Positions 22,861-33,574 are shown, counted from the stretch's first letter. The stretch: DNA of 64,000 bases from Taudactylus pleione (GCA_031769625.1 JAUIMM010000124.1:6199501-6263500); one strand, 5' to 3'. Numbers and translations are program-made. The notes: generated from the sequence alone by a model not told the origin.

Positions 22861-22928
22861 AAAAAAGGCTCTTGACAATTGGTGGGAAAATTAAATAGTC
22901 ATAACAATGGGAGGGGCTAGCCAGGGGG

Positions 22929-22934
22929 TATAAA
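22929..22934 (+). promoter_or_regulatory. Possible TATA box for the Harbinger transposase
   Basis: TATAAA in a GC-rich context lies about 190 bp upstream of the likely start codon at 23121. The promoter role is inferred from position only. Confidence 0.35.
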
Positions 22935-23785
22935 CAGCAGGAACCCTTTAAACTCTGTGCACATTCTGCTCTGCTACTAGATGAGGCTAGGTGTATTCCT
23001 GCTAAATCCTGTACATTGCTACTGTGCTCTTTGTATTTGGCTTGCCTTTTACAAAGTTTATTCTACCTGCAAGTGTGTGCTACCTACCTGCATTCTATCC
23101 TGTTCCTGAATTCTGTACTGATGCATCCCTATCGGTATAGAGTGTTGGTTGCCGAAGCTGGGGTCCGGGAGATTAGGAAGAGGGCCCAGCGAAGAAGGAA
23201 GAGAGCATGCTGGACCAAGGAGTGGCTTCTACAAAGGGATACCCGCTCTCACATGTCCCTGCTGATGGAGATCAAGGAGAACAACCCGGAGGATTATCGT
23301 AACTACCTGCGCATGGATGATGCCACCTTCCTGGAATTGCTGCATCTGGTGATCCCCCATATCCAGAGACAGGACACAAGGTGGCGGAGGGCAATCCCTG
23401 CTGAAGAGAGACTGGTGACTACCCTGAGGTATGTGGCTACAGGTAGGTAATTTGAAGACCTGAAGTTTGGGGCACTCATCTCACCGCAGTCCTTGGGCAT
23501 CATCATTCCGGAGACCTGCAAAGCGATCATTAAAGTGCTGCAATACCAGTATTGCAAGGTAAGAAGAAAAACACACCACACATTTTTTTCTTGTTTAAAG
23601 AAAAAAATAGTTTTTATTTGTTTTTAAATATTGTTTTAAATTTTACTTTTTAACTGTGCCAATAAGGCAGAAAACTGTGCTGCACAGCAGCCATCTTGTG
23701 TAAACAACACTACATATTAGTAAAGGTTTTTTAAAACACTGGAACAATACAGAGCCACTGTGGCAAAAAAGCACTTTCACACTAT

Positions 23786-24313
23786 GGACCTCATTCAGAC
23801 CCGCTCGCAAGCGCTGAGCGCTTGCAAGCGGGTCGATGTTTAGGCCATGCGCACGCGCAGCAGCCGCACTGCGAGTGCGCAAGCCCCGGATCTAGAGAGA
23901 AATTCTCTCACTCCGGAGCTCACTACAAAAGGGGTGGCTGTTGATGTTGATCGACAGCTCGCCCCCTTTTGTAGGCATGGCAGGGGGTGGTTTCACAAAC
24001 GGAGGAACGCCTGCCGTTTTGTGGGCGGCCGCACTGACATCAGCAGTGATGTCAGTGGGGAGCTTCCTGCTCGATCAGAGCAGGAAGCTCCCTGGGAATT
24101 GCGGTTGCCGAGAGCCAACCTTAGGGTCTCATCGCAAGCCCCGATGGTCGCGATGGTCTTGACCATCGCGACCATCAACCTGGTCAGTCACTAAAGCTGT
24201 GGGTGGTAACCCACAGCTTAGCTAGCGACCAGGAGGCCGCACTTCAAAACCCAAGCAGCCACCCTCATTCAGAGCGACCGCTTGCATTTTGCGAGCGCCT
24301 CTGAATGAGGGCC
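23786..24313. mobile_element. Hairpin-chain MITE, copy B (528 bp), in the transposase intron
   Basis: The ends are GGACCTCATTCAGACC and TCTGAATGAGGGCC with TAT on both sides (23783-23785 and 24314-24316). The same hairpin order as copy A is present: 23799-23833, about 23884-23917, about 23925-23975, about 23996-24022, 24031-24057, 24060-24090, about 24141-24175 and 24179-24233. It inserted into the intron of the Harbinger transposase and left its splice sites intact. Confidence 0.75.
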
Positions 24314-24546
24314 TATGTCCTCACAAAGTTGTTGCTGTTTTTTTTATTATTAGACAGCAAATAATAGGCTGCATTAACCAACATGTGCACTGACCTGTAG
24401 GCAACCCAAACTGTGCACGGAACTGTATGCAATATAGATTGCAATAACATTTTTACAGAACAGCATTATCATCAAATTTTATCAATCCCAATAGGTATGC
24501 TGTATGTTATGGGGTGGGTCAGATGCCAGTTTGAACAGGCCAATAC

Positions 24547-24610
24547 ACACATGGCGCAAGTATACATTGTGGCCTCGGCTTCCAGCAATGTGTACTTGTG
24601 CCATGTGTGT
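24547..24610. repeat. Long hairpin beyond the MADF stop codon
   Basis: ACACATGGCGCAAGTATACA and the imperfect inverse TGTGTACTTGTGCCATGTGT are separated by about 20 nt. On the minus strand it lies about 110-175 nt past the MADF stop codon, possibly in its 3' UTR, and it lies within the transposase intron on the plus strand. Confidence 0.6.
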
Positions 24611-24720
24611 AGTGACCTTGTCCAAACAGCGTCATCACCACCCTATACCATACAGGCAGCACCTATTGGGAGGGATAAAATTGGTGATAGTAAAAGCAAG
24701 AACAAAAAAAAATTAATAAA

Positions 24721-26567
24721 TTACATTTGTGTATAACGGGGCGATTCATCCGCTTCATCCATCAGAGCATTAAACATGGTAGTGCTTGTGCTTGGGGTGC
24801 TGGGTGGGGGAGTAATCTCTAACTGGGATGGGGGGGGCCTGACATAGGTGTTTGGGGTAGGGGAATATAGCATTGGGTCAGCTATATAAGTGGAGTTGGT
24901 TAGGTTTTTGCTCATACACCTACTCAATAGGTCATAATTTAGCCTGAGGTAAATTTTCTTTGTATCCTCATCCATATTCCTCATACTGCTGCTTACATGT
25001 GCCGTAAAGTCGTCTATAGTATCTGGAGGTTTTTGAAGGAGGCGTTCTGCATTCGTAAGAAATTTGTCCTCAGTATGAATCTCTTTTTTCCCCTGTTTTT
25101 TTTTTGTGGTGGTAGGGAAGAGGATGAGGGTGTGGGTGCAATGGGTGTTGCCAGTTGGGTGTTATTCTCCACATCACTGTCCCCGAGCAGACTGTGGTCC
25201 GGTGTGGAGGCCAAATCAGGGTCTTGAGTGGGAGTCTATATAGAGAACAAATAAAAAAAAAATATTATAGTCATGTTTTTACCCCTTTTTTTACTATTTT
25301 TACAGCTTCCTAACACTGTGGAGGAGTGGAAGAGCATCGCTGAACAGTTTAAACAACGTTGGAATTTCCCTAACTACGGAGGAGCCATCGATGGAAAACA
25401 CATCCGCATCAACCCACCTGCCAACACCAGATCATATTACTACAACTGCAAAGGATTCTTCAGCATCGTTCTCATGGCAGTGGTGAATGTTAACTCCGAA
25501 TTTCTGTTTGTGGATGTCGGCAAGAATGGCCGTGCTTCGGATGGTGGTCCTTCACACAGACTGCTTTCTACCAGAGAGTCACCAACAAAACTCAACTTGC
25601 CGTCACTGGTCCAGACAAAGCACAGCCTAAATTATGTTTTCATCGCAGACGAGGCTTTTGCATTACATGAACATGTGATGAAGCCATTTGCACAGAGGGG
25701 CCTGACCAGAGAGAAGAGGATCTACAACTACCATCTATCCCGGCACGGCACATTGTGGAAAATGCGTTTGGAATACTGAGTAACCGCTTCCGCATTTCCA
25801 CACCACCATCAACCTACGTGTGGAGAAGATAGACTGGGTCGTGATGGCGTGCTGTGTGCTGCATAACTTTCTGCAAAGAAAATCTACCCAACGAGGACCA
25901 GTCCCAGCTAGACCAGAAGATGTAGGACCTCCGGAGGACATTGACCATTTGACATCTGTGTCTGCACCACCAAATACAACAATATCAACCACACGTGCCA
26001 AAGAAGTGAGGGAGGAGTACATGGCCTATTTCAACGGACTAGGTCCGGTGCCATGGCAGGAGGAATGTCTGTGAACTAACTGACTCTATTGGACATTTGG
26101 GAATGAACTACAAAAACAATAAGGTTTCAGTTTTTAACTGTGTCACTACTTACCAAGACTACAGCAGACGGTCTAGTCACTTCTGCAACCTCCTCTTCTC
26201 CCTCTCGCTCAGCCATCAACACCAGAGACTGCTGTTGTGGCTGCTGATCGCTTAAGAAGGACATCTGTTTGTAGTACCACAGCGATGGTTCATACACATC
26301 ATCGGTGCCTGCGCCGGATCTTTTGGAGTCATCGACTTTCTTCTTCTCTTTAATGTACACTATCCGGAGGTTTTGAATCTTGTGCTGGACAGTTTTGAGG
26401 TTTGTGTCGGCAATGAACACTTTCGTATACTGTAACAACACCTGTAAAGTGGCCAATTTGTGGTTCTTGTTATGGTATTGGCGAGAACTTATACGCCACA
26501 GACACTCTTTAGACTGCAGGATTTCTATGAATCCAGTCATGAAGTCACGCTCACTATCCATGGACAT
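24721..26567 (-). pseudogene. Harbinger accessory protein with MADF domain, two coding exons
   Basis: The first coding exon is 26154-26567, starting MSMDSERDF right after a CTTCCTAG acceptor, so a noncoding exon probably lies further upstream. It shows a MADF-type pattern (FIEILQSKECLWR near the start, TVQHKIQNLR later) and ends at TTG/GTAAGT in phase 0. The second exon is 24721-25235, preceded by CTATATAG; reading continues in phase. It carries a BESS-like segment (DDFTAHVSSSM, YLRLNYDLLSR) and ends QM-stop at 24721. A single-base shift in the A-rich stretch near 25090 breaks this exon. It probably acted as the DNA-binding partner of the transposase. Confidence 0.75.
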
Positions 26568-26780
26568 TTCTAGGAAGAAGAAAAAAAAAGGACATATAAA
26601 TATTAGTGTATATAGTTTTGTTATATTTTATGTTGTTATGGTTAAATTTTGTATTAATGTTTTAATATTTTCTTTTTTACAAGTTTTTAATGTTTGGTAT
26701 GGTATTGTAATCGTGTTTTCTTTTACAGGAATGTCATGTGTTTATTTTTTGGTAATTTAATGCTTTTCTTTCTTTTGCAG

Positions 26781-26938
26781 CATGGGTCTTCAACCTTTGG
26801 CCCTCTAGCTGTTGTGACACTATAAATCCCAGGATACCCTGGCACAGTTTCAGCATACTGTTATTTCCAAACGGTGGCAGGGCATGCTGGAATGTGTAGT
26901 TCCACAGCAGCTGGAGGGCCAAAGGTTGAAGACCCCTG
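26781..26938. mobile_element. hAT-type MITE (158 bp)
   Basis: The ends CATGGGTCTTCAACCTTTGG and CCAAAGGTTGAAGACCCCTG are inverted repeats, extended inward by GCCCTCTAGCTGTTG/CAGCAGCTGGAGGGC. Flanks ttttgcag and ttttacaa match at 6 of 8 positions. A partly similar CAGCTGCAGTGGAACTACAC segment occurs near 34971. Confidence 0.65.
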
Positions 26939-27126
26939 TTTTACAAGGAATGATGTGTTTTTAAATGTAATGTATTGTTTTTTTTTAAACATATTTTTGC
27001 AACTATTTTATATTATTTAAATATGATTGTTAATCTTGTTGTAATGTATTTGTTTATCTTGTAATATATTTGTTTATTAATTTTTGCAAAATTTTTAAGT
27101 GTTTTATAAATAATTATTAGGTGGTC

Positions 27127-27600
27127 CCCTGACATTAGTGGGTAGGTGGGCGGCACACATTGGTGGGCAGTGGGAGCTTAATGCATGACCCAGCCACCGC
27201 CCGCCTCATTCCGGCAGGTGGTGGCTGGGTCGTGCATTTCTAGGCGGGTGGCACACATTGGTGGGCAGTAGGAGCTTAATGCATGACCCAGTCACTGCCT
27301 GCCTCATTCAGGCGGGTGGTGGCTGGGTCATGCATTTCAAGGTGGGTGGCAAACATTGGTGGGCAGTGGGAGCTTAATACATGACCCAGCCACTGCCCGC
27401 CTCCTTCCGGTGGGTGGTGGTTGGGTCATGTATTTCTAGGTGGGTGGCACACATTGGTGGGCAGTGGGAGCTTAATGCATGACCCAGCCACTGCCCGCCT
27501 CTTTCCAGCGGGTGGTGGCTGGGTCATGCATTTCTAGGTGGGTGGCACACATTGGTGGGCAGTGGGGGACACACATTGGTGGTCAGTGTGGTTGCATTTA
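27127..27600. repeat. 98-bp tandem repeat, about 4.5 copies
   Basis: Units contain CACACATTGGTGGGCAGTGG, TTAATGCATGACCCAGCCAC and GGTGGTGGCTGGGTC. Successive copies of the CACACATTGG motif start at about 27154, 27252, 27349, 27448 and 27546. Each unit also has an internal inverted pair GCATGACCCAGCCAC/GTGGCTGGGTCATGC. Confidence 0.85.
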
Positions 27601-28280
27601 TACAGTATAAATACTCACCAAACTTCAACAAAATACACTTCAGTGTGCAGGCTCACTGAAATTGATTATTTTTACTTAATCAATCCCCCCTCTCTTCATC
27701 ATGCCCCACCCTATATTCTCTATATCATTGAATCCACCATCAATCTCCACAACTCACAGTAGTGCCCCCATTTCATATTATGCCAAATAAAACTGGACAG
27801 TCTATTTTATATAGTCGATGTACAACTCACTGCAGTGCTCCATTCTCAGCTGCTCCAAGGAGGACAGAGTGCAAGGTGAAGGAGAGGGGGCTGCTGTGCT
27901 GCTACATCTTGAGAGTCATTGAGTAACTCAATCACCAACACTGATGTTAGATATTACAGTGTGCCTGGGCACGCCATGGACCCTATGGGCGTAATGCCTA
28001 TTGCAGAAACTACTGTTTCCGCATGTATAACGAACCCATTCACAGTCATAAATATGCACCCTAGATATTACTGGATTGTATCTCCATTACTGCAAGTGGG
28101 CAGCTAGTCTACTTTATTTAATAAAATTATAAAATCATATATTTCAACTTTCATTCACTGAGATGACTAGCATATCTAACAACTAAAATGAAGTATATAC
28201 TGTATAATTTGGTCATATGCCTTAGAATCCCTCAACTTCCTCTAACGTAGCACAGTGCCTTCATTGATAAAGGTTCTATG
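27601..28280. other. No gene recognised
   Basis: Low-complexity AT-rich DNA. A few short frames exist but show no conserved character. Confidence 0.35.
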
Positions 28281-28282
28281 TA

Positions 28283-28962
28283 CACTATGTAGCAAAAGTA
28301 ATTGGACACTGACAGCAAATAGATGAACAAGATTTTATTGACTTCAGTACTTTGTAGGTCCACCACGTGTAGTGATTACTGCAGACACCCTTCTTGGCAA
28401 ACTGTCCACGAGGTCCTGGACAACAGCAGGTGGTATGTTTTGCCATTCCGCCTTAAGTACAGTGACCAACTGTGACACTGAAGGTCGAGTCGGCCTAAAA
28501 ATGCATCCGTCGCTCTAATTTATCCCAGAGGTTCTCAATGGGGTTAGGACCTGGGGGTATATTTACTAAAGTGAGAGTTGTTAGAAGTGTAGATGTTGCC
28601 CATAGTAACCAATCAGATTCTAGATATTATCCACTAGAAGGTGCTCGTGAAATATTAAGTTGAATCTGATTGGCTGCTATGGGCAACATCTCCATTTCTA
28701 AAAACTCTCACTTTAGTAAATATATCCCCTGGACTCTGAGCTGGCCAGTCCATCCAGGTAACCAGATTTTCTGTATACCAGTCCTGCGTCGCCCTGGAAA
28801 CATGACAGGTGGCATTGTTGTCCTGATAAAAACATTTGTTGTTTTCGTTGTACTATGAAGTGTTCTAATCGAAACCGCCACATTAGTGGCCATTTGGAAC
28901 TCGTATGCATGGTATGCATTTTGCTTGAGTGGGGGAGTCCAATTGCTTTTGTCTATATAGAG
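28283..28962 (-). mobile_element. Tc1-like transposon remnant
   Basis: The ends CACTATGTAGCAAAAGTAAT and GCTTTTGTCTATATAGAG are inverted repeats bordered by TA (28281-28282 and 28963-28964). On the minus strand the reading PNPIENLWDKLERRMHF at about 28500-28550 is the C-terminal Tc1 transposase motif that carries the third acidic residue (D/E). Most of the transposase is deleted, and a MITE interrupts the remainder at 28554-28727. Confidence 0.8.
28554..28727. mobile_element. Palindromic MITE inside the Tc1 remnant (174 bp)
   Basis: The arms start GGGGTATATTTACTAAAGTG and end with the inverse ACTTTAGTAAATATATCC. CCTG is duplicated at 28550-28553 and 28728-28731; deleting the element and one CCTG restores a continuous Tc1 sequence. 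It contains GATGTTGCCCATAGTAACC as in the copy at 13813. Confidence 0.8.
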
Positions 28963-28964
28963 TA

Positions 28965-30115
28965 GTTCCTGATAGGTCCATATGATATAGGTAAAGTAGA
29001 AGAACCTTATATGAGCAAAATATTTAACATTATAATAAAAGGGCCTCATTTAGAGGTCGACGTAAATGCAAGCTGCACTTTTTTGGCCATAACTTGCTAT
29101 TTTTTAGTGCGTGTTTGGTGTTTTAGTGATATACTTCTTTTTTTTCTGGAAAATTCCACTTACAACTCCCTACGACAAGGGGTTAGGGATGGTGGTTGGT
29201 AGGAGCATGTAAATACAAGCAAAGTACAATAAAAGCAGGTTGACATGAAATGCTCTTAAAATGGCCACCAAAACATGTGAAATCGTCTGTTGAGGGGAAC
29301 ATGACTTGCAGGTACTCAAACTCTGATGTGCAGTGCAAGCTGATGATGATGATGCCTTTAGGCCGCGTTTGATTGGACATAGCATTCAAGAATACCCTTA
29401 GATTTTTCTCAGGGATTTGTGACATTTCTGAATGCACAGTTTAATCTTCATCTTTAGTGTTTTTTTTTCTGTACTGATTTGCCTGTTTTACATTTGACAC
29501 CTGTTCTAGACTCTGAGTGAGGTGTTGCAACATCATGCTAGGTCACAGAAGAAGATTCCAGACTGACAGGAGTTCTGGAACCACCACTCACAAATAAAGG
29601 CCAAGACCTGCGCCTTTCCTTGCCACTACATCTGATGTATGGCATGTTGCCAATGTTATGTTTTTTGGCAGTAAACTGTCCCTATATTATTAGAGGTGAT
29701 GTTTTTTCTTTAACATTGTTTTGATTTCAGATGCCCTGTCTTAAACCCTCTATGCCCTTGAGTATCTGGCTTTAGTAGATGTTGAAGAACTAGTAACATC
29801 AAGACTGGCAGCAGCTGCAGTAGTAATACTTGGTTGCTACTCCTGCTCTTCTATCGACTGATCGTGATCCATATCGACTCACAGCGCTGCTATTAGTGGT
29901 GACATGACACCTGCTGAATTTTTAACAGTGCCACTGCCTGGCCCTGAACACACACAAGTTTTAGACAAAAAAAAAGGTTTTTCTTTTTTTAACAAATGTG
30001 AACTCCAAGCGCTGATATTAACAGTGACACGGCACCTGCTGAATGTTATTTTTTTAACACAGTGCCACTGCCTGGCCCTGATCACACACAGGTTATAGAA
30101 AACTAAGTTTTTTCT
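28965..30115. other. No gene recognised; repeat-like
   Basis: The stretch from about 29040 begins GGGCCTCATTTAGAGGTCG, loosely like the GGGCCTGATTCAG termini elsewhere. GTGACATGACACCTGCTGAA near 29900 recurs in diverged form near 30024, with the linked AGTGCCACTGCCTGGCCCTG at about 29927 and 30061, a short direct duplication of about 134 bp. No coding gene is supported. Confidence 0.4.
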
Positions 30116-30119
30116 TATT

Positions 30120-31100
30120 TTGTACCCCACAGCCCTTCACTAACACAATCCTTAGTGCTGCACCCCACAGCCCTTCACTGACACAGTCCTTAGTGCTGCA
30201 TCCCACAGCCCTTCACTGACACAGCCCTTACTGATACATCCCACAGCCCTTCACTGACACAGCCCTTAGTGATGCATCCCACAGCCCTTCACAGTCTGAC
30301 ACTGCCACAGCAGTGCTTGCACCCCACAGCTTTCACTAACACAGTCCTTAGTGCTGCACCCCACAGCCCTTCACAGTCTGACACTGCCACAGCAGTGCTT
30401 GCACCCCACAGCCTTCACTAACACAGTCCTTAGTGCTGCACCCCACAGCCCTTCACAGTCTGCCACAGCAGTGCTTGCACCCCACAGCCTTCACTAACAC
30501 AGTCCTTAGTGCTGCACCCCACAGCCCTTCACAGTCTGCCACAGCAGTGCTTGCACCCCACAGCCTTCACTAACACAGTCCTTAGTGCTGCACCCCACAG
30601 CCCTTCACAGTCTGCCACAGCAGTGCTTGTACCCCATAGCCCTTCACTGACACAGTGCATAGTGCTGCACCCCACAGCCCTTCACAGTTTACCACTGTCA
30701 CAGCAGTGCTTGTACCCCACAGTCCTTCACTGACACAGTCCTTAGTGCTGCACCCCATAGTCCTTCACAGTCTGCCACAGCAGTGCTTGTACCACATAGC
30801 CCTTCACTGACACAGTCCTTAGTGCTGCACCCCATAGTCCTTCAGTCTGCCACAGCAGTGCTTGTACCCCACAGTCCTTCACTGACACAGTGCTTAGTAC
30901 TGCACCCTACAGCCCTTCACAGTCTGACATAGCCAAAGCAGTAGTGCCACAGTAGTGCTTGCACCCCACAGCCCTTCACTGACACAGTCTTCTTAGTGCT
31001 GCAGGCAGCCCACAGCCCTTCACAATCTGCCTCAGCAGTGCTTAGTGCATCCCACAGCCTTTCTCTGACACTTAGTGCTGCAGCCCACAGCCCACCCTAA
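30120..31100. repeat. Minisatellite of CCCACAGCCCTTCAC type
   Basis: Units of about 36-38 bp with CCCACAGCCCTTCACTGACA and CAGTCCTTAGTGCTGCA alternate with GTCTGCCACAGCAGTGCTTG units, giving a compound unit of about 76-84 bp between 30290 and 30640. Copies become more diverged towards the right edge. Confidence 0.85.
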
Positions 31101-31109
31101 CCCTTCAGC

Positions 31110-31287
31110 GTCCTGTGTGAAATGGTGCCTGTGACCAGGAGGGACTTTTATCAAATCCAAAACACGCGAGATCCGATACCCGGAAGATGACGTTTTGCTT
31201 CGTTTTGCTTAGTCTGGCTGGGAAGTTCTTGGATATACAAAATTCGGGTTGTTTGGTTTTCAGAAAACCGAACCCTCTCAGCTCTAA
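31110..31287. mobile_element. Right end of a hAT-type element
   Basis: The segment contains GGTTTTCAGAAAACCGAACC and ends CTCTCAGCTCTAA, resembling the ACCGAACC-CACATCTCTA terminus of the complete MITE at 49674-49856. No left end was found, so it may be the right terminus of a larger element that includes the adjacent minisatellite. Confidence 0.45.
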
Positions 31288-31635
31288 TTTCTTGATTTTT
31301 TGGACACAGATTGTTTGATGATGTTTCAGTTAAATAAAGATGCACTAAGAATCATATCCATTACTAGGGGCAGCTATCAGGAAAGGCAAATATAGCAAGG
31401 CATTTATTTAAAAATAGAGACAAGGTTTTGGACTGTGCAGCATGATTCATATGCCAAGCTCTCACTGATGAAGTTCTTAACCATTCCTCTTATCATTTGC
31501 TCACTGGATCCAGATACATTACATACATCCTATTTTCTCTGCAAGATAAACATTTCAGTGCAATCTGTCCTAGATCCTCTTTCTCACTATCTTATACAGT
31601 ATTGTGCTTCTACAGCTGTGACGTTTATATACTAA

Positions 31636-31916
31636 GGGCCTGAATCAGAGGTGGACACAAGTAGTGCCTGTGCAGCATTTTTGGTAACATCGGATATGAG
31701 AAATTATTTCAATGCAGTATCGGGCAACCCTAAGGTTACGCAGAATGCCAGTCTCAACTGGACAGGCCAGTGTTTCTATGTCCGAAGATGCAGCCACTGG
31801 CCTTGGCACACCTCAAAATGCATCCAATATGGCCCTGTTTTTTTCAATGCTTCCTTTTTTTAAAACACCACACACCTAATAGAATAGCTATTCTCGCACA
31901 CAATTGAATATGCCCC
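31636..31916. mobile_element. Harbinger-like MITE (281 bp)
   Basis: The left end GGGCCTGAATCAGAGG belongs to the same terminus family as 3034 and 8179; the right end is CAATTGAATATGCCCC. TAA is duplicated at 31633-31635 and 31917-31919. Confidence 0.6.
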
Positions 31917-32112
31917 TAAGTGTGACTTTTTTGTGGCATGCAAACCTTCTAAAGAGAAAAAGTGGAGGTGCCCATAACAACCAATCATCTTCTACTTAAC
32001 ATTTTCTAGAATGTACATGATTAATACTGGCTACAAGCTGATTGGATGCTATGGGCACCTTCTCCGTTTGCCTAATTCTCCACTCTTTAGAAGGTTTGAT
32101 ACAATTCCCCCT
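31917..32112. mobile_element. Diverged palindromic MITE
   Basis: CAAACCTTCTAAAGAG and CTCTTTAGAAGGTTTG are inverted repeats. They enclose GGTGCCCATAACAACCAATC and its inverse near 32040. It is the same family as 13813 and 28554 but more diverged; the exact ends are unclear. Confidence 0.55.
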
Positions 32113-32361
32113 ATCTGTCATACATCAAAACACTTTTATAAAAGGTGCCCAATGCCCAAGGAAATGAAAAAAAATATATGAAATTTTAAGAGAAACTAGT
32201 TTCTGTGTAATTTCTGCACTACTGGAACCTCACACTTCTGGTCTACAATCACTGAGAAGATAATAGCAAGTGACCTGTCACTCCATTTTACTAAATATTA
32301 CATATTGCCTGGGTCATTCCATGTTTGTATAATAAAGGAAAGCACTACCAAGTGGGCGGGT

Positions 32362-32752
32362 TGGGTATGAGTTCCCGACAGTTGAGATGCTGCTGGTCAG
32401 AACACTGACAGCAGCCTTCTGACAGTCAGAATCCCAGCACCCATAAGGACAGCAGGTAAGACTAACTCTAACCCTAACACTCCCTCCACGGTGCCTAACC
32501 CTAACCTTCCCCCCTAGTGCCTAAACCTAACCTCACCCTCCCCACACCCTAAACCTAACCCTCCCCGGTGGCTTTACCTAACTTCCCCCCCTGCACCCTA
32601 AACCTAACCCTTCCCCCTAGTGCCTAACCCTGCACCCTCACCCACCCCCTAATGCCCGATACTTACAGTACCTTTGGGATGCTGGCAGTCAGGATTCTGG
32701 TGCCGTGATTCCGATGCCGGTCTTTTGCCTGTTGGCATCTCACACCCCAATA
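32362..32752. mobile_element. Inverted-repeat element with telomere-like core
   Basis: Left GGGTATGAGTTCCCGACAGT and right GTTGGCATCTCACACCCC are loosely inverted, with GACAGTCAGAATCCCAGC answered by GGCAGTCAGGATTCTGG. The core contains repeated CCTAACCCTAAC and CCTAAACCTAACC motifs in one orientation. Confidence 0.55.
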
Positions 32753-32963
32753 TGCTGACTACATCCCAAGTGGGCTGTGCACCACTCAGAGAGATAGAAA
32801 CAAATTAGTTGTATATTTTTGGGAGTTTTCAAAGCTCTAAAAAGGTGGACACTTTATTGATACTTTAAATCTTGAGCTTCCATACAGGCCAACCTCTCAA
32901 ACCTCTGGGGTGTACAACAAAGCTTAATTGGATTGTTGTTTCCCTTTACTACAGTTATATTTT

Positions 32964-33173
32964 GGGGTCGATCCAATTAGCCATGATGATATCGCCGTCG
33001 TGAGTCATTGCTGGCAATGGGTGCACTTTATGGCAACCCGAATTCGCGGAATTTTGTTTGCGAATTTGAGCTCCGAGCGGGCTGAGAAGGGTGCGAGATG
33101 CCGGTCCGTTACCGGAGTTTTAATGCCGTTGCAACAGCAACTCGCACCCTTCGTGGTTAATTGGATTGACCCC
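32964..33173. mobile_element. MITE with GGGGTCGATCCAATTA ends (210 bp)
   Basis: GGGGTCGATCCAATTA and TTAATTGGATTGACCCC are inverted repeats. GAAGGGTGCGAG is paired with CTCGCACCCTTC inside. The flanking triplets TTT and TAT differ, so the target duplication is uncertain. Confidence 0.6.
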
Positions 33174-33254
33174 TATGAATCTGCTGCAGAACTTTCATAC
33201 ATGGTTTCAAATCACTTGTGTCAGTGCCAGTCAGAGAGCTGGAAAATATGGTGA

Positions 33255-33275
33255 TTAATAATAATAATAATAATA
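33255..33275. repeat. AAT microsatellite
   Basis: A run of about seven AAT/ATA units. Similar short ATA/AAT tracts occur at about 48921 and 50876. Confidence 0.8.
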
Positions 33276-33407
33276 TTTGTTTCTATACAGACCCTGGAGT
33301 ACTTTGCAATACAACAGTAAAACTGGGTAGTAATAGACAGACAAGCAGCAAGAGAACCCTGTTCACAAGCTTCCAAATCTATATGAAAATAGGATGCATG
33401 AGGTTAA

Positions 33408-33574
33408 GGGGTAGATTTTCTAAAGCTTCTAAAACAGACAAATGATGCTGTTGCCCATAGTAACCAATAAGATTGTGCCTATCATTTTTTAGAATGCAAT
33501 AGAGAAATGATAGCTATAATCTGATTGGTTGCTATGGGCAACATCACCACTTATCTGTTTTAGAAGCTTTATCC
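33408..33574. mobile_element. Palindromic MITE (about 167 bp)
   Basis: GCTTCTAAAACAGA and TCTGTTTTAGAAGC are inverted, enclosing GTTGCCCATAGTAACCAATA and its inverse TTGGTTGCTATGGGCAAC. Same family as 13813 and 28554. No clear target duplication was found. Confidence 0.6.

Larger units (their letters stand above)
23121..26074 (+). pseudogene. PIF/Harbinger transposase (HARBI1-like), two exons, decayed
   Basis: The protein would be a DDE-type nuclease that cuts and inserts the element. Exon 1 is 23121-23558, starting MHPYRYRVLV; it is basic at the N-terminus and then resembles the helical DNA-binding region of the family. It ends at a CAAG/GTAAG donor. Exon 2 starts at 25306 after TTTTTACAG; both junctions are phase 0. 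Exon 2 has GGAIDGKHIRI, FVDVGKNGRASDGG, VFIADEAF and LTREKRIYNY; the VENAF region and LSNRFR follow in another frame. Defects are an in-frame TAA at 23448-23450, a frameshift near 25738 and a compensating one near 25797. The end is near 26074. Confidence 0.85.
22890..26567. mobile_element. PIF/Harbinger transposon with two interlocked genes (ends unresolved)
   Basis: The interval contains a spliced transposase gene on the plus strand and a spliced MADF-domain accessory gene on the minus strand. PIF/Harbinger elements characteristically encode a transposase and a Myb/SANT- or MADF-like DNA-binding partner needed for nuclear import and end binding. The terminal inverted repeats could not be located, so the outer limits are provisional. 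Both genes carry disabling mutations in this copy. Confidence 0.8.

Noticed and set aside
29170..29437. Minus-strand frames of 71-84 codons
   Set aside because: No recognisable motif, no splice or start support, and the region looks repeat-derived.
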